Below the pieces are notes generated by a model. It saw only the letters and a list, made by a program, of their open reading frames with translations, was not told the origin of the DNA and did no database searches. DNA of 64,000 bases from Candidatus Mediterraneibacter merdipullorum (GTDB lineage Bacteria > Bacillota > Clostridia > Lachnospirales > Lachnospiraceae), in the NCBI GenBank assembly GCA_019117125.1, contig DXAL01000015.1:1-64000 (forward strand), in the 5' to 3' direction. Both the position numbers and the translations under genes were made by a program. Below, in pieces: positions 48,870 to 61,021 of the stretch (the first letter of the stretch is position 1; the number at the start of each line of letters is the position of its first letter).

Positions 48870-50234
48870 CTAGTAGAACTCATCCAGATACTTGTCGTCG
48901 ATTCGTTTCAGCTCGTTCCTCGGCAGCATCCGCAGCAGCTTCCAGCCGATGTCCAGCGTCTCTTCGATGCCCCGGTCCGTGGTATATCCCTGGGAGACAT
49001 ATTCCTGCTCGAACGCGTCCGCGAATTTTGCATACAGCAGGTCCGTCTCAGTCAGAGCTGCCTCTCCGAGGATGACCATCAGCTCTTTCGCGTCTTTTCC
49101 CCGCGCATACGCTGCGAAAAGCTGGTTCATGGTATTGGAGTGGTCCGCTCTCGTCTTGCCCTCGCCAATCCCCTTGTCCTTCAGACGGGACAGGGACGGC
49201 AGCACGTCGATGGGCGGGGTCACGCCCTTGCGGTAGAGCTCCCGGCTCAGGATGATCTGACCTTCCGTGATATATCCGGTCAGGTCTGGGATGGGATGGG
49301 TCTTGTCATCTTCCGGCATGGTCAGGATGGGGATCATCGTGATGCTCCCGGTCTTGCCCCTCTGCCTTCCCGCTCTCTCGTAGATGGACGCCAGGTCCGT
49401 GTACATATAGCCCGGATATCCGCGGCGTCCCGGCACTTCCTTGCGCGCGGCGGACACCTCGCGCAGGGCGTCTGCATAGTTGGTGATATCTGTCAGGATA
49501 ACGAGCACGTGCATGTCTTTCTCAAACGCCAGGTACTCTGCCGCTGTCAGCGCCATTTTCGGCGTGGCGATACGCTCGATGGCAGGGTCGTTCGCCAGGT
49601 TGACGAACAGGACCGTGCGGTCCAGCGCGCCGGTCTGCCGGAAACTCTCCACGAAGAAATTGGATTCCTCGAAGGTGATTCCCATGGCGGCAAATACCAC
49701 GGCAAAGTTCTCATCTTTTCCGAGTACTTTCGCCTGCCTTGCAATCTGCGCGGCAAGCTGTGCGTGGGGAAGTCCGGACGCTGAGAAGATGGGCAGCTTC
49801 TGCCCCCTTACCAGTGTGTTCAGCCCGTCGATGGCGGAGATGCCGGTCTGGATGAACTCCTGGGGATAGCTCCTCGCCGCCGGGTTCATGGGCAGGCCGT
49901 TGATGTCCATCCGCGCCTCCGGCAGGATATCCGGACCGCCGTCGATGGGACGTCCCAGACCGTCGAACACGCGCCCCAGCATATCTTCGGATACGCCCAG
50001 TTCCATGCTCCGCCCGAGGAAACGCACCTTGCTGTTGGAAAGATTGATGCCTGTGGAGCTCTCAAAGAGCTGCACGAGCACATCGCTCCCGTTTACTTCG
50101 AGCACTTTGCAGCGCCTTGTCTCGCCGTCGGCAAGCTCAATCTCGCCCAGTTCGTCATATGTCACGCCTTCCACGCCCCGCACGAGCATCAGAGGGCCGG
50201 CTACTTCCTGTATGGTTCTGTATTCTTTTGGCAT
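48870..50234 (-). CDS. ntpB: V-type ATPase subunit B (regulatory, stator ring)
   Basis: Non-catalytic partner of subunit A in the A3B3 ring. [27 protein letters not shown] at the N-terminus, [26 protein letters not shown] near 144-169 (no P-loop, as expected), [46 protein letters not shown] near 250-295 and [20 protein letters not shown] near 378. Its 454 residues are standard. It begins directly behind the subunit A stop. Confidence 0.97.
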   Translation of the reverse strand: MPKEYRTIQEVAGPLMLVRGVEGVTYDELGEIELADGETRRCKVLEVNGSDVLVQLFESSTGINLSNSKVRFLGRSMELGVSEDMLGRVFDGLGRPIDGGPDILPEARMDINGLPMNPAARSYPQEFIQTGISAIDGLNTLVRGQKLPIFSASGLPHAQLAAQIARQAKVLGKDENFAVVFAAMGITFEESNFFVESFRQTGALDRTVLFVNLANDPAIERIATPKMALTAAEYLAFEKDMHVLVILTDITNYADALREVSAARKEVPGRRGYPGYMYTDLASIYERAGRQRGKTGSITMIPILTMPEDDKTHPIPDLTGYITEGQIILSRELYRKGVTPPIDVLPSLSRLKDKGIGEGKTRADHSNTMNQLFAAYARGKDAKELMVILGEAALTETDLLYAKFADAFEQEYVSQGYTTDRGIEETLDIGWKLLRMLPRNELKRIDDKYLDEFY

Positions 50235-52001
50235 CTAACGCCCCTCCTTTTCAAATGCTCCCGCAATCTGCGCGTTCAGCGCCTGGTCTGCTTTTCTGTA
50301 TTCTTCGTCCAGTTCCTCTTCCTTCACGTATTTGAAGCGCCCGATCTGCTCCCGCACCGGCATGGTGATGAGCTTCTGGAGGGACGCGCCCCCGGACAGC
50401 GCCTCCACGGCGCGGTCGTAAAATGCATTGACCAGGAGCATCATCATGTGCTGCTTCTTCAGCGAGGTGTAGGTATCCACCTCATGGAACGAGTTCTGAT
50501 GGAGGAAGTCCTCGCGTATCGAGCGCGCCGCTTCCATCTTCAGACGGTCGCCCGGAGAAAGCGCATCCATGCCGACCATCTTCACAATCTCGTCCAGCTC
50601 CGCCTCTTCCTGGAGGAGGGTCATCATCTTCTGGCGTCCTTCCATCCAGTCCGGCGCCACATTTCCGTTGAACCACTTCTCCATATCATCCAGATACAGG
50701 GAATAGCTGTTCAGCCAGTTGATGGCGGGGAAATGCCGCTTGTACGCCAGCTCGGAATCCAGCCCCCAGAACACTTTTACGATGCGCAGCGTCGCCTGGG
50801 ATACCGGCTCGGACGTATCACCGCCCGGAGGGGATACCGCTCCGATAACGGAGAGCGCGCCCTCGCGCCCTTCCTTCCCGAGGGAGATTACATGTCCCGC
50901 CCGCTCGTAGAACTGCGCCAGACGGCTTCCCAGATAAGCCGGGTATCCTTCCTCGCCGGGCATCTCTTCCAAGCGTCCGGACATCTCCCGGAGCGCCTCC
51001 GCCCAGCGGGAGGTGGAATCCGCCATCAGCGCCACCGAGTATCCCATGTCGCGGAAATATTCCGCGATGGTGATGCCGGTATAGATGGAAGCCTCCCGCG
51101 CCGCCACCGGCATATCCGACGTATTCGCAATCAGGACCGTCCGCTGCATCAGAGGCTGTCCGGTCTTCGGGTCTTTCAGCTCGGGGAATTCATTGAGCAC
51201 GTCCGTCATCTCATTGCCGCGCTCGCCGCATCCGATGTAGACGACGATATCCGCCTCCGCCCATTTCGCCAGCTGATGCTGAATCACCGTCTTGCCGCTC
51301 CCGAAGGGCCCCGGCACTGCCGCCACGCCGCCCTTGGCGATGGGGAAGAAGGTGTCGATGACACGCTGTCCGGTCACAAGGGGCATCTCCGGCGGAAGTT
51401 TCTTCCGGTAGGGGCGTCCCCGGCGGACCGGCCATCTCTGCATCAGGGTCAGTTCCTGGTCGCCGTCCTCCGTCTCCAGGACCGCCACCGTCTCCTCCAC
51501 CGTGAAGGTCCCCTCCCGTATCTCTTTTATGGTCCCCTTCATGCCGTAGGGCACCATGATTTTCTGCTGTACCAGCACGGTCTCCTGCACCGTGCCTATC
51601 ACATCCCCGGCTTCCACCTCGTCCCCTGCTTTTACAGTGGGGACGAATTCCCATTTCAGGTCTCTCTTCAAAGACGGTACTTCCACACCGCGCTTCAGAT
51701 TATTTCCGGAAATCTTCATAATATCGTCCAGCGGTCTCTGGATGCCGTCGTAGATGCTGGTGATAAGCCCCGGTCCCAGCTCTACGGACATGGGGACTTC
51801 CATGGATTCCACCGGCTCGCCCGGTCCCAGTCCCGACGTCTCCTCGTACACCTGTATCGACGCCTCGTCGCCGTGCATCTCGATGATTTCCCCGATGAGA
51901 CGCTGGTTCGATACACGGACCACATCGAACATATTTGCATCGCGCATTCCCTCTGCGATGACGAGAGGTCCTGCGACTTTCTTGATTACTCCTGTGCTCA
52001 T
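50235..52001 (-). CDS. ntpA: V-type ATPase subunit A (catalytic)
   Basis: ATP-hydrolysing or ATP-forming subunit. Walker A is [40 protein letters not shown] near residues 231-270, with catalytic Glu in [56 protein letters not shown] near 326-374 follows, and the non-homologous insertion typical of V/A-type A subunits lies at about 115-200. 588 residues. It overlaps the subunit F stop by four bases. Confidence 0.98.
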   Translation of the reverse strand: MSTGVIKKVAGPLVIAEGMRDANMFDVVRVSNQRLIGEIIEMHGDEASIQVYEETSGLGPGEPVESMEVPMSVELGPGLITSIYDGIQRPLDDIMKISGNNLKRGVEVPSLKRDLKWEFVPTVKAGDEVEAGDVIGTVQETVLVQQKIMVPYGMKGTIKEIREGTFTVEETVAVLETEDGDQELTLMQRWPVRRGRPYRKKLPPEMPLVTGQRVIDTFFPIAKGGVAAVPGPFGSGKTVIQHQLAKWAEADIVVYIGCGERGNEMTDVLNEFPELKDPKTGQPLMQRTVLIANTSDMPVAAREASIYTGITIAEYFRDMGYSVALMADSTSRWAEALREMSGRLEEMPGEEGYPAYLGSRLAQFYERAGHVISLGKEGREGALSVIGAVSPPGGDTSEPVSQATLRIVKVFWGLDSELAYKRHFPAINWLNSYSLYLDDMEKWFNGNVAPDWMEGRQKMMTLLQEEAELDEIVKMVGMDALSPGDRLKMEAARSIREDFLHQNSFHEVDTYTSLKKQHMMMLLVNAFYDRAVEALSGGASLQKLITMPVREQIGRFKYVKEEELDEEYRKADQALNAQIAGAFEKEGR

Positions 52002-52324
52002 TTATCTACTCCTCCAAATAGAATATCTGAACCGACCGCCTGCTCCACTGTCTTTCTCACGCCTTCCACCCCGGAACCGGTATTTCCGGATACGCCCGGT
52101 ATCCGGATGACCGCCGGCAGCGTCATCTCCTGATAGCGTTCCAGTTCGTCCGCCGCCGCGTCAGCCGCCGCTTCCGTGATATAGATGATGCCGTATCGTT
52201 CCCCGGCAAGGCGGGCAAGGGTCTTTCGGATTTCCTCCTGTCCGCTCACCGGGCAGATGTCAAGCCCCAGTGTGGCAAAGCCGTATATGCTGTCGTAATC
52301 GCCGACCACTGCAATCTTATACAT
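51998..52324 (-). CDS. ntpF: V-type ATPase subunit F
   Basis: Small stalk subunit with a Rossmann-like fold that binds subunit [56 protein letters not shown] (residues 1-55) shows the conserved GDxDSIxGFxxLG pattern. 108 residues. Overlaps subunit C and subunit A genes by a few bases. Confidence 0.95.
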   Translation of the reverse strand: MYKIAVVGDYDSIYGFATLGLDICPVSGQEEIRKTLARLAGERYGIIYITEAAADAAADELERYQEMTLPAVIRIPGVSGNTGSGVEGVRKTVEQAVGSDILFGGVDK

Positions 52325-53288
52325 ACATCTCCCTTATCCTTTCCCGGATCACGTCATCCTCAAACCCGTTCTGCTTCCCGGTCAGGATGATGCGGACCGT
52401 CTTTATCTCATTCTCCCTGGCGACCAGGTATGCCAGCAGGGGACCGACGGAAAAGGTCTCGTATTTCTGGCTCTTCAATGTCTCGATCATGCGGTTGTCG
52501 CACCAGCGCTCAAAGGCGGACGGAGATTCTCTTAAGCTCTCCGCGCCTCCGGCATAGGACGTCCCCTCCAGATACCGGGCAATCTCTTCCGCTCCGGAAA
52601 GCGCCGCCCGTATCAGCTGGTCCACGTTCAGGCTCCGGCACTGCGCCATGGCGCTTCGCATAAAGTCCGCGCTCTTTCCCGTTTTCTGGCAGCGCACCGC
52701 AATCTTGATATCCGCGATGGCAACCATTGTATCGGCGTAATCCTCGATGACCGGTTCGCCGGACTTCTGCCCCGCCTCTTCCATTGCGTCGAGCGCCGCC
52801 CGGTCCACCAGGATGTCGCAGAGCTGTCCGTCTCCGGTGTGGAGCAGGGTGTCCAGCGCCTCCTGCGCCGTCCGCGCCATATTGCCCGGCAGCCGGGAAA
52901 ATTCCCGGTTCTCGATGATGCGGCGCATCTCCTCCCCCGGGACGGGGCAGTCGTCATAGTAGAGCGCCGGATTCCTGCTGCCCGTATACACTTCCTTGAC
53001 CGCCGCTTTCAGATTGTGATACAGCTTCGGAAAGGCGAGCACGTCGAACACGCTCATATCCGGAGCCACGTCCCGTATCACGTTCCACGCCTTCTCCTCC
53101 TCGCATTTGAGCACTGCCTCCGCGTCATTCCCCAGGCTGATATCGCCCCAGCCTTTCTCGATGACGGACTGCAGCACCTGCTGCGCGCTCCTGCATGCCA
53201 GGAGCTGACTGATAAAAGCATCCGAAAAAAGGGAGACTTCCAGCGCGCGGATTCGCGCCACCGCATACGTATATTTTGTATTACTCAA
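52317..53288 (-). CDS. ntpC: V-type ATPase subunit C
   Basis: Socket between central stalk and membrane ring, a helical protein of three repeats. YTYAVARIRALEVSLFSDAFISQLLACRSAQQVLQSVIEKGWGD (residues 6-49) and the C-terminal [41 protein letters not shown] are diagnostic. 323 residues. The start is a TTG at 53288 preceded by GGAGGGTTAGC. Confidence 0.94.
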   Translation of the reverse strand: MSNTKYTYAVARIRALEVSLFSDAFISQLLACRSAQQVLQSVIEKGWGDISLGNDAEAVLKCEEEKAWNVIRDVAPDMSVFDVLAFPKLYHNLKAAVKEVYTGSRNPALYYDDCPVPGEEMRRIIENREFSRLPGNMARTAQEALDTLLHTGDGQLCDILVDRAALDAMEEAGQKSGEPVIEDYADTMVAIADIKIAVRCQKTGKSADFMRSAMAQCRSLNVDQLIRAALSGAEEIARYLEGTSYAGGAESLRESPSAFERWCDNRMIETLKSQKYETFSVGPLLAYLVARENEIKTVRIILTGKQNGFEDDVIRERIREMYV

Positions 53289-53312
53289 GCTAACCCTCCT
53301 AACATCTGCGCT

Positions 53313-53906
53313 TTATCCGAACAGCAGCCGGTTCATCTCGTCTGACAGTTCGTCTCTCCTGGAGTCAAATACCGCCCGGACCGTGCAGTTTTCTTCGATG
53401 CCTCCGTAGACGAGCAGGAATCCTCCGTCGATTTTCTCCGGTGTTTCGGAAATCTTCAGGCTTCCGCCTTTTTCTGCGGCGATGCGCCCGATCTTCTCCC
53501 GGAATCCTGCCGGCATCCTGTCAAGGTCCCTCCCGGAAAAGCAGATGACGCCGTCCTCTGCCAGGACGTGCTCTTTGAGCAGCTTCTCCAGCAGTTCAAA
53601 ATACTTCCCGTCGTCCAGGGCAAGCACCGCATCGTATGCGGCGTCCAGCACCTTTCCTATCATTTCCTGCTTCGTGGCGAGGATTGCCTGTTTTCTCTGC
53701 ATATCCGCAGCGGACTCCACACGCTGCGCATGCTCCTGTGCATCCCGCTTCGCCCGCGCAAGGATGTTCTCCGTCTCGCCCTTTGCAGACTCCTCTGCCA
53801 GGCGCACTGCCTCCTCTGCATCGGACTGTGCCTGGGCGAGGATGTTCCCCGCCGTGTCCCGGGCTTCTTCGAGGATGCGGGCTTTCATTTTATCCAGTCC
53901 ACTCAT
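53313..53906 (-). CDS. ntpE: V-type ATPase subunit E (peripheral stalk)
   Basis: Forms the peripheral stator with the G/H-type subunit. The first 90 residues are an Ala/Glu/Lys/Gln-rich coiled coil (ILEEARDTAGNILAQAQSDAEEAVRLAEESAKGETENILARAKRDAQEHAQRVESAADMQRKQAILATKQEMIGKVLDAAYDAV). The globular C-terminus ends GGFLLVYGGIEENCTVRAVFDSRRDELSDEMNRLLFG. 197 residues. Confidence 0.92.
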   Translation of the reverse strand: MSGLDKMKARILEEARDTAGNILAQAQSDAEEAVRLAEESAKGETENILARAKRDAQEHAQRVESAADMQRKQAILATKQEMIGKVLDAAYDAVLALDDGKYFELLEKLLKEHVLAEDGVICFSGRDLDRMPAGFREKIGRIAAEKGGSLKISETPEKIDGGFLLVYGGIEENCTVRAVFDSRRDELSDEMNRLLFG

Positions 53907-53923
53907 GTTCCAGCTCCCCTTTC

Positions 53924-56421
<2,498 letters not shown>

Positions 56422-56454
56422 TTATGTGTCCCTCCTTTGCTGCATCATTCTCAT

Positions 56455-56763
56455 TTACACAAGCAGCGAGAGCACTCTCCCGACTGCCTCCTGTTCTTTC
56501 TCTCCGGCAGAAGCCCGAAGCCGCTCTGTCTGCGCCCTGGTCTCCTCTGCTGCTTCGCGCTCAAAGGCTTCCCCGGCTGCGCGCGCCTGTTCCGCCTCGG
56601 CGTCTGCTTTTGCCCGGGCGCTCTGAACCGCCTCATCTCTTAGCTTCCCGCAGCGCTCCTTTGCCTCCGCCCGGATGCGCTCTCCTTCCCGGCGCGCCTG
56701 CTCCACGATTTCCTGAGCCTCCCGCTCCGTCTCGCGGATTGTCCGGATTGTTTCTTCTACCAT
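56455..56763 (-). CDS. V-type ATPase G/H-type peripheral stalk subunit
   Basis: First gene of the operon. A 102-residue, almost purely helical protein, ETIRTIRETEREAQEIVEQARREGERIRAEAKERCGKLRDEAVQSARAKADAEAEQARAAGEAFEREAAEETRAQTERLRASAGEKEQEAVGRVLSLLV, that pairs with subunit E as the stator coiled coil. The position before subunit I is the usual one in clostridia. Confidence 0.9.
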   Translation of the reverse strand: MVEETIRTIRETEREAQEIVEQARREGERIRAEAKERCGKLRDEAVQSARAKADAEAEQARAAGEAFEREAAEETRAQTERLRASAGEKEQEAVGRVLSLLV

Positions 56764-56869
56764 TGATCATACACCACCTTTCCCTCTTTCTGTCTCCTTA
56801 GTTTTTCCATTCCTCCCTGAACCATACAGGGATGGAGATAAGTGTATCCTGTCATACATGGTTAGGACT

Positions 56870-56898
56870 ATTGTATACCAAAATAACAGATAATTCAA
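56870..56898 (-). promoter_or_regulatory. Predicted sigma-A promoter of the V-ATPase operon
   Basis: On the minus strand TTGAAT and TACAAT are spaced by 17 bases, 107 bases before the first start codon. The inverted repeat CAGATAATT..AATTATCTG (56887-56910) overlaps the -35 and could be an operator. Confidence 0.65.
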
Positions 56899-56952
56899 AA
56901 TAATTATCTGTATACAGCCGGATTTTCGGAAAATTTCATTTATATCACAAAA

Positions 56953-56982
56953 GGCACGGAAGCATCCACGCGCTCCCGTGCC
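56953..56982 (-). terminator. Terminator behind the truncated binding-protein gene
   Basis: GGCACGGAAGC pairs with GCTCCCGTGCC; on the minus strand a TTTTG run follows. It probably was the terminator of the original longer sugar operon. Confidence 0.75.
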
Positions 56983-57017
56983 CGGTTTTCAGGTATAGAT
57001 TTAAGAAATCGAAAGAA

Positions 57018-57488
57018 TCATCCCCCGGCATACAGCGCTGCCGCCACCGCCGCGTAATCCCCGATGCGCTCCCCAAGGGACCCCGGAAGGAGCTTGTCGC
57101 CGATGCCGCTCTCTTCAAAATACTCGTCCAGAGGCATGACCACACCGGACTCTGCGTAGGGCTTCGCCTGTCCGCCGCCGTAGGAGAAGAACACGTCTCC
57201 CTGTGTGCCGTTGGCTGCCGCTACCTGGAGTTTAGAAACATACTCCTCGTCATTTACATAGTCCTGTTCGATGTGGACATTCGGATATGCCTCGTTGAAT
57301 TCTTCAATATAGTCATCGATAATGGCAAGCTTCTCATCCTCGACGAAGATATGCCAGAAGGTAAGGTCGCATTCGGTATCATCGATTACTTTTGACGGGT
57401 CCGCCTCTTCCTTTTCTTCGCCGCCGCATGCCGCAAGTGAGAATACCATCGCTGCTGCAAGTCCTAATGCCAATAATCTCTTTTTCAT
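57018..57488 (-). pseudogene. Sugar ABC binding protein, 3' part deleted
   Basis: Starts as a normal lipoprotein (MKKRLLALGLAAAMVFSLAACGG, Cys21) of the sugar-binding family 1: LTFWHIFVEDEKLAIIDDYIEEFNEAYPNVHIEQDYVNDEEYVSKLQVAAANGTQGDVFFSYGGGQAKPYAESGVVMPLDEYFEESGIGDKLLPGSLG (about 40-137). It ends after 156 residues with ERIGDYAAVAAALYAGG; the family has about 420-450. The rest of the gene and both permease genes are missing. AGGAGAGGAAAT precedes ATG 57488, so the leader part would still be made. Third gene of the LacI-controlled locus. Confidence 0.85.
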
Positions 57489-57525
57489 ATTTCCTCTCCT
57501 TTTCATTTCCTCAGACCGTGTCCGG

Positions 57526-58509
57526 TCATCGTTTGATATCGTATCTGTTTGCTGATTTTTCAATGTTTTCATATACTGTTTCGGGCAGCTTGCTGCCGTA
57601 CAGCCTGTCCAGCCCGAGAAGGGCTGCCCCTACGATCGGCTCATAGACAGACGACCGCACCTGTGCGTTTGGAGCAAGGCGGGTAATCTCTTCTGTCACC
57701 ACCTGGATGAAGCGCGGAAGCTTGCATTTCATGATGCTGCCGGACAGGACGATCTCAATCTTCTCGTCCAGGATGCCCATCAGCCTCATCCTTGCTGTGA
57801 TAAACCCTGCCAGATGCCTGCCGAAGTCTTCCCATATCGCCAGAGCCGCCGCGTCGTTGTCCAGCGCCGCCTGCTCCAGCAGGATGGGTATCCCCAGATA
57901 CTCCCGGTCAGCGATACCGGAAGTCGCCCGCTTGTACAGCAGTGCGTCCACACTGTCCACATGGAAATAATCCAGCAGGATGTCCCTGAGCGCTGTCGGT
58001 CCTGTCAGCCCCATCTCAGCGTCAAACACTGCCTGGACAGCTTTCTTTCCAAGAGACCATCCGCCCTGGTACTCATCCGGTACATAGAAGCCGTATATGA
58101 ACATCTCATCCCGGTTCCTGACCGCGCAGTTCGTGCCGGAACCGACGCATATCACAGCGCTGACCTCGCTGGAAGAGCCTGCCCGCATCGCGATGATGCA
58201 GTCGTTGACCACGCAGATTTCTTCCTTATGGAACCGCTGCTGCAATGCCGCCTTTAATACGCCGGCCTCGTCTTCCCAGTCGATGCCCGTAAGTCCTGCC
58301 GCGATATAATCCATCTGCTCCAGCGCAAGTCCGCTCTGGTTCAGGGCATTGTATGCGGCTTCCTCCACATAATCCAGATTTTTCCCGGGCTTCCCATCCG
58401 ACAGACAGGTGCCGTCACTGCGTCCGAATCCGAGCACTTCGCCCGTCTCGCTGACGATGATGGCGTACGTTTTGCTGCCGCCCTGGTCTATTCCCATCAC
58501 ATATCTCAT
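57526..58509 (-). CDS. BadF/BadG-type sugar kinase (N-acetylglucosamine kinase-like)
   Basis: ASKHA-fold ATPase, probably phosphorylates an amino sugar or aglycone-released sugar. MRYVMGIDQGGSKTYAIIVSETGEVLGFGRSDGT (residues 1-34) is the phosphate-1 region, VVNDCIIAMRAGSSSEVSAVICVGSGTNCAVRN near 101-133 the phosphate-2/catalytic region, and IEIVLSGSIMKCKLPRF the adenosine region near 251-267. 327 residues. It follows the GH4 gene by one base, so it likely acts on that enzyme's product. Confidence 0.85.
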   Translation of the reverse strand: MRYVMGIDQGGSKTYAIIVSETGEVLGFGRSDGTCLSDGKPGKNLDYVEEAAYNALNQSGLALEQMDYIAAGLTGIDWEDEAGVLKAALQQRFHKEEICVVNDCIIAMRAGSSSEVSAVICVGSGTNCAVRNRDEMFIYGFYVPDEYQGGWSLGKKAVQAVFDAEMGLTGPTALRDILLDYFHVDSVDALLYKRATSGIADREYLGIPILLEQAALDNDAAALAIWEDFGRHLAGFITARMRLMGILDEKIEIVLSGSIMKCKLPRFIQVVTEEITRLAPNAQVRSSVYEPIVGAALLGLDRLYGSKLPETVYENIEKSANRYDIKR

Positions 58510-58510
58510 A

Positions 58511-59788
58511 CTATTCCTCCGAAGCGAAAAACTGGGGCAGGAATTCTTTATTTGCCTCCAGCAGTTCCGGGACCAGCTTTTCTACCAGGTCGTACTGCCG
58601 CACGAGCGGATGCGCCAGAAGCGCCAGCTTCATCTTCCGGATGTCGCCTTCCACGGCTGCCTCCACCGCCAGCTGTTCGTAGTTTTTCACCGCTGCAATG
58701 AGTCCCCAGCACATCTCCGGGATGTGGCTTACGTGGAGCGGCTGCATGCCTCTGCAGTTGACGAGGCATTTCGCCTCTATGACCGCATTGTCCGGAAGGA
58801 ACGGCACTGCGCCCCGGTTCGGGACATTGACGACCATCTCCCGGTCTGTGTTGTTGTAGACCGCATCCACAAAGCCGATGGCTACCTCGGAATATCCGCC
58901 GCCGCCTCTCTCGGCAAGGGCTGCCGGCTTCTCGCACACATTCGGGTCCGCGTAGGCGTCATACACCTTTTTCTCCAGTGTCTGCACATATTCGCCTCTG
59001 GTCTGACCGTCCGCGAAAATCTTGTCAATCTTCTCCTGTGTCTGATAGTACCACTGGAGGTACGGGCTGGGCAGCACGCCGAGCAGTTTGATGAGGTCGA
59101 TGTTCACGGAGTCGTTTTCCTTTGCGATGGCAAGGAATTCTTCCTCTGTAACCGGGCGTCCGTCAATGGTGATGTTGCTCATAAAGTTCAGATGGTTCAG
59201 CCCCACATAGTCGTACTGCACTCTGCGGTAATCAATGCCCAGGGCTTTCTTCGCCCACATCTTCGGGAAGATGCCGCCGGAGCAGAAGCCTGCGATATTC
59301 GCCTTTGTATACTTTGTGACCGCTTCCGTAATCAGTCCGGTGGGATTCGTGTAGTTGATGAGCCATCCGTCCGGAGATACCTTTTCCATCGTCCGCGCCA
59401 CATTGAGCATGACCGGTATCGTCCGGAATGCCTTCATCATGCCGCCGGCTCCGGTCGTCTCCTGTCCGACCAGACCGTATTTGAGCGGAATCTTCTCATC
59501 TTTGACCCTCTGCTTGTTTCCGCCGACACGAATCTGCGTATCGACAAACTGTGCCCCTTCCAGAGCTTTTTCCAGGCAGTTCGTGCTTTGGATGTCGACC
59601 GGGAGTCCCAGATGGTCTGCAAATCTCTTGCAGAACCCTTCCATGATTTCCAGCCGTTTCTCATTGATGTCGTACAACATGATTTCTTTCACCGGAAGGC
59701 GGTCCTTGTAATTCACAAGCTCTTCCAGCAGTTCCGGCGTATAGGAACTGCCCGCCCCTACAATCGTGAGTTTCAGTCTGTTGTCCAT
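58511..59788 (-). CDS. Family 4 glycosidase (6-phospho-beta-glucosidase type)
   Basis: NAD+ and metal-dependent glycosidase that hydrolyses phosphorylated disaccharides or glycosides by an oxidation-elimination route. LKLTIVGAGSSYTPELLEELV (residues 6-26) binds NAD; INYTNPTGLITEAVTKYTKANIAGFCSGG near 147-175 holds the Asn and metal Cys; YVGLNHLNFM near 196 has the metal His. GRGGGYSEVAIGFVDAVYNN near 305 follows. I place the start at 59788 (MDNRLKLT), preceded by AGGAGAGCAACCAAA; 425 residues. The 16-base operator lies 20 bases before the start. Confidence 0.92.
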   Translation of the reverse strand: MDNRLKLTIVGAGSSYTPELLEELVNYKDRLPVKEIMLYDINEKRLEIMEGFCKRFADHLGLPVDIQSTNCLEKALEGAQFVDTQIRVGGNKQRVKDEKIPLKYGLVGQETTGAGGMMKAFRTIPVMLNVARTMEKVSPDGWLINYTNPTGLITEAVTKYTKANIAGFCSGGIFPKMWAKKALGIDYRRVQYDYVGLNHLNFMSNITIDGRPVTEEEFLAIAKENDSVNIDLIKLLGVLPSPYLQWYYQTQEKIDKIFADGQTRGEYVQTLEKKVYDAYADPNVCEKPAALAERGGGGYSEVAIGFVDAVYNNTDREMVVNVPNRGAVPFLPDNAVIEAKCLVNCRGMQPLHVSHIPEMCWGLIAAVKNYEQLAVEAAVEGDIRKMKLALLAHPLVRQYDLVEKLVPELLEANKEFLPQFFASEE

Positions 59789-59807
59789 TTTGGTTGCTCT
59801 CCTTTCT

Positions 59808-59823
59808 TGTGTAACGTTCCACA
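59808..59823. promoter_or_regulatory. LacI-type operator in front of the GH4 gene
   Basis: TGTGTAACGTTCCACA, identical to the site before the regulator gene (60885-60900). Both are palindromic except for one base pair (TGTG-AACGTT-CACA). Confidence 0.85.
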
Positions 59824-59838
59824 TCCGGCTATTAAAAA

Positions 59839-59859
59839 TTACCTGAATCACTCAGGCAA
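59839..59859 (-). terminator. Weak hairpin at the end of the LacI gene
   Basis: TTACCTGA pairs with TCAGGCAA around a five-base loop, over the stop codon; on the minus strand ATTTTTAAT follows. It may partly separate the regulator from the GH4 transcript. Confidence 0.45.
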
Positions 59860-60870
59860 TTTTTTTGTAGATTCTCTGACAATGAGTTCCGGATAGAAGA
59901 TTCTTTTTTCTCTCTTCATGCCCGGATTCCTGATTTGCGCGATCAGGAGCTTTACGGTCTCAACTCCAAGGTTATACAGCGGCTGGCGGATTGTTGTCAG
60001 ACCCGGGAGCGGCTCCCTCACCCCGTAACTGAACGGGTCGTCGTCGTCAAATCCCGCAATCTTAATATCTTCGGGAATGCGTATCCCGTGCCGCTTCAGA
60101 GCCCTCATGCCCCCGTAGGCAAGCGTATCCGCCCCGAAGTATATGGCATCCGGAAGTGCATTCCTGCCTGTCTTCTGCAGATACTCTTCCACCATCTTCT
60201 CGCCGAGGTCAATCTTAAAGTCCCCGCAGTCAAATGTCACCGGGGACAGCCCCAGCTCCTTCATCGCATCCTCATATCCCTTCTGCCGGTCTGTCGCCAC
60301 TTTGCTGAACTTCGTTCCAGTGATATGGAGGATGTTCCGGCAGCCGGTCTCATAGAGATGTTCCACGACCAGCCGGGAACCGTAGCCGTTCTCCACGATA
60401 ACGTTGTTGACCGAGTCATCCTCCATCACGTTCTCGATGACCGCGATGGGGAAATTTGACTGGGATATCCTGCTGATGAGCTCGATGTCATCGTAATTAC
60501 TTCCGTAGATGATGACGCCGTCTGTCCGCCCCGACGCGAAAAAGTCGATGTACTGCTCTTTGAGCTCCGCGCTGTTCTCGCCGCTGCAGAAAATCACGTG
60601 ATAATTGGAATTCATGATTTCATGCTGGATTCCTTTTATCAGTTCAAAGAAATACGGTTCGCACAGGGAATCCAGTATGATCCCTATCATCGCCGTACGT
60701 CCTGTCACGAGCGCGCGCGCCGTTCCGTTCGGAATGTAGTTGAGTTCGCGCATCGCCTTCATGATTTTCTTTCTTGACTCTTCACCCACCCCTTTCTGTC
60801 CGTTGACGACTCTGGATACAAGCGTCTTTGATACTCCTGCTTTTTTTGCCACGTCAATTAGATTTGCCAT
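59848..60870 (-). CDS. LacI-family transcriptional regulator
   Basis: Ligand-controlled repressor of the GH4-kinase locus. The N-terminal HTH is MANLIDVAKKAGVSKTLVSRVVNGQKGVGEESRKKIMKAMRELNYIPNGTARALVTGRT (residues 1-59). The periplasmic-binding-like sensor domain follows (IGIILDSLCEPYFFELIKGIQHEIM...; IKIAGFDDDDPFSYGVREPLPGLTTIRQP near 270-298). 340 residues is standard. A perfect promoter and an identical copy of the operator are in front, so it represses its own gene as well. Confidence 0.93.
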   Translation of the reverse strand: MANLIDVAKKAGVSKTLVSRVVNGQKGVGEESRKKIMKAMRELNYIPNGTARALVTGRTAMIGIILDSLCEPYFFELIKGIQHEIMNSNYHVIFCSGENSAELKEQYIDFFASGRTDGVIIYGSNYDDIELISRISQSNFPIAVIENVMEDDSVNNVIVENGYGSRLVVEHLYETGCRNILHITGTKFSKVATDRQKGYEDAMKELGLSPVTFDCGDFKIDLGEKMVEEYLQKTGRNALPDAIYFGADTLAYGGMRALKRHGIRIPEDIKIAGFDDDDPFSYGVREPLPGLTTIRQPLYNLGVETVKLLIAQIRNPGMKREKRIFYPELIVRESTKKLPE

Positions 60871-60884
60871 AATTCATTTCCTTT

Positions 60885-60900
60885 TGTGTAACGTTCCACA
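60885..60900. promoter_or_regulatory. LacI-type operator in front of the regulator gene
   Basis: TGTGTAACGTTCCACA, the same 16 bases as at 59808-59823, located about 20 bases downstream of the -10 box. It implies autorepression. Confidence 0.85.
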
Positions 60901-60914
60901 CACCTGGTACCTTC

Positions 60915-60943
60915 ATTATATTCACGTCCGTGATTAATGTCAA
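60915..60943 (-). promoter_or_regulatory. Consensus promoter of the LacI gene
   Basis: TTGACA and TATAAT separated by exactly 17 bases on the minus strand. The spacer contains TCACGGACGTGA, a short palindrome. Confidence 0.85.
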
Positions 60944-61021
60944 TGCATTTACTTTTAAAAGCACTTTTTTGTGCATTTTCAACAATCCCTTCCCGTTTCC
61001 TCCGGTCCGCGCCTCCCCGGC

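Noticed and set aside
50448-52133. 561-residue plus-strand ORF opposite ntpA
   Set aside because: Antisense shadow of the conserved A subunit.
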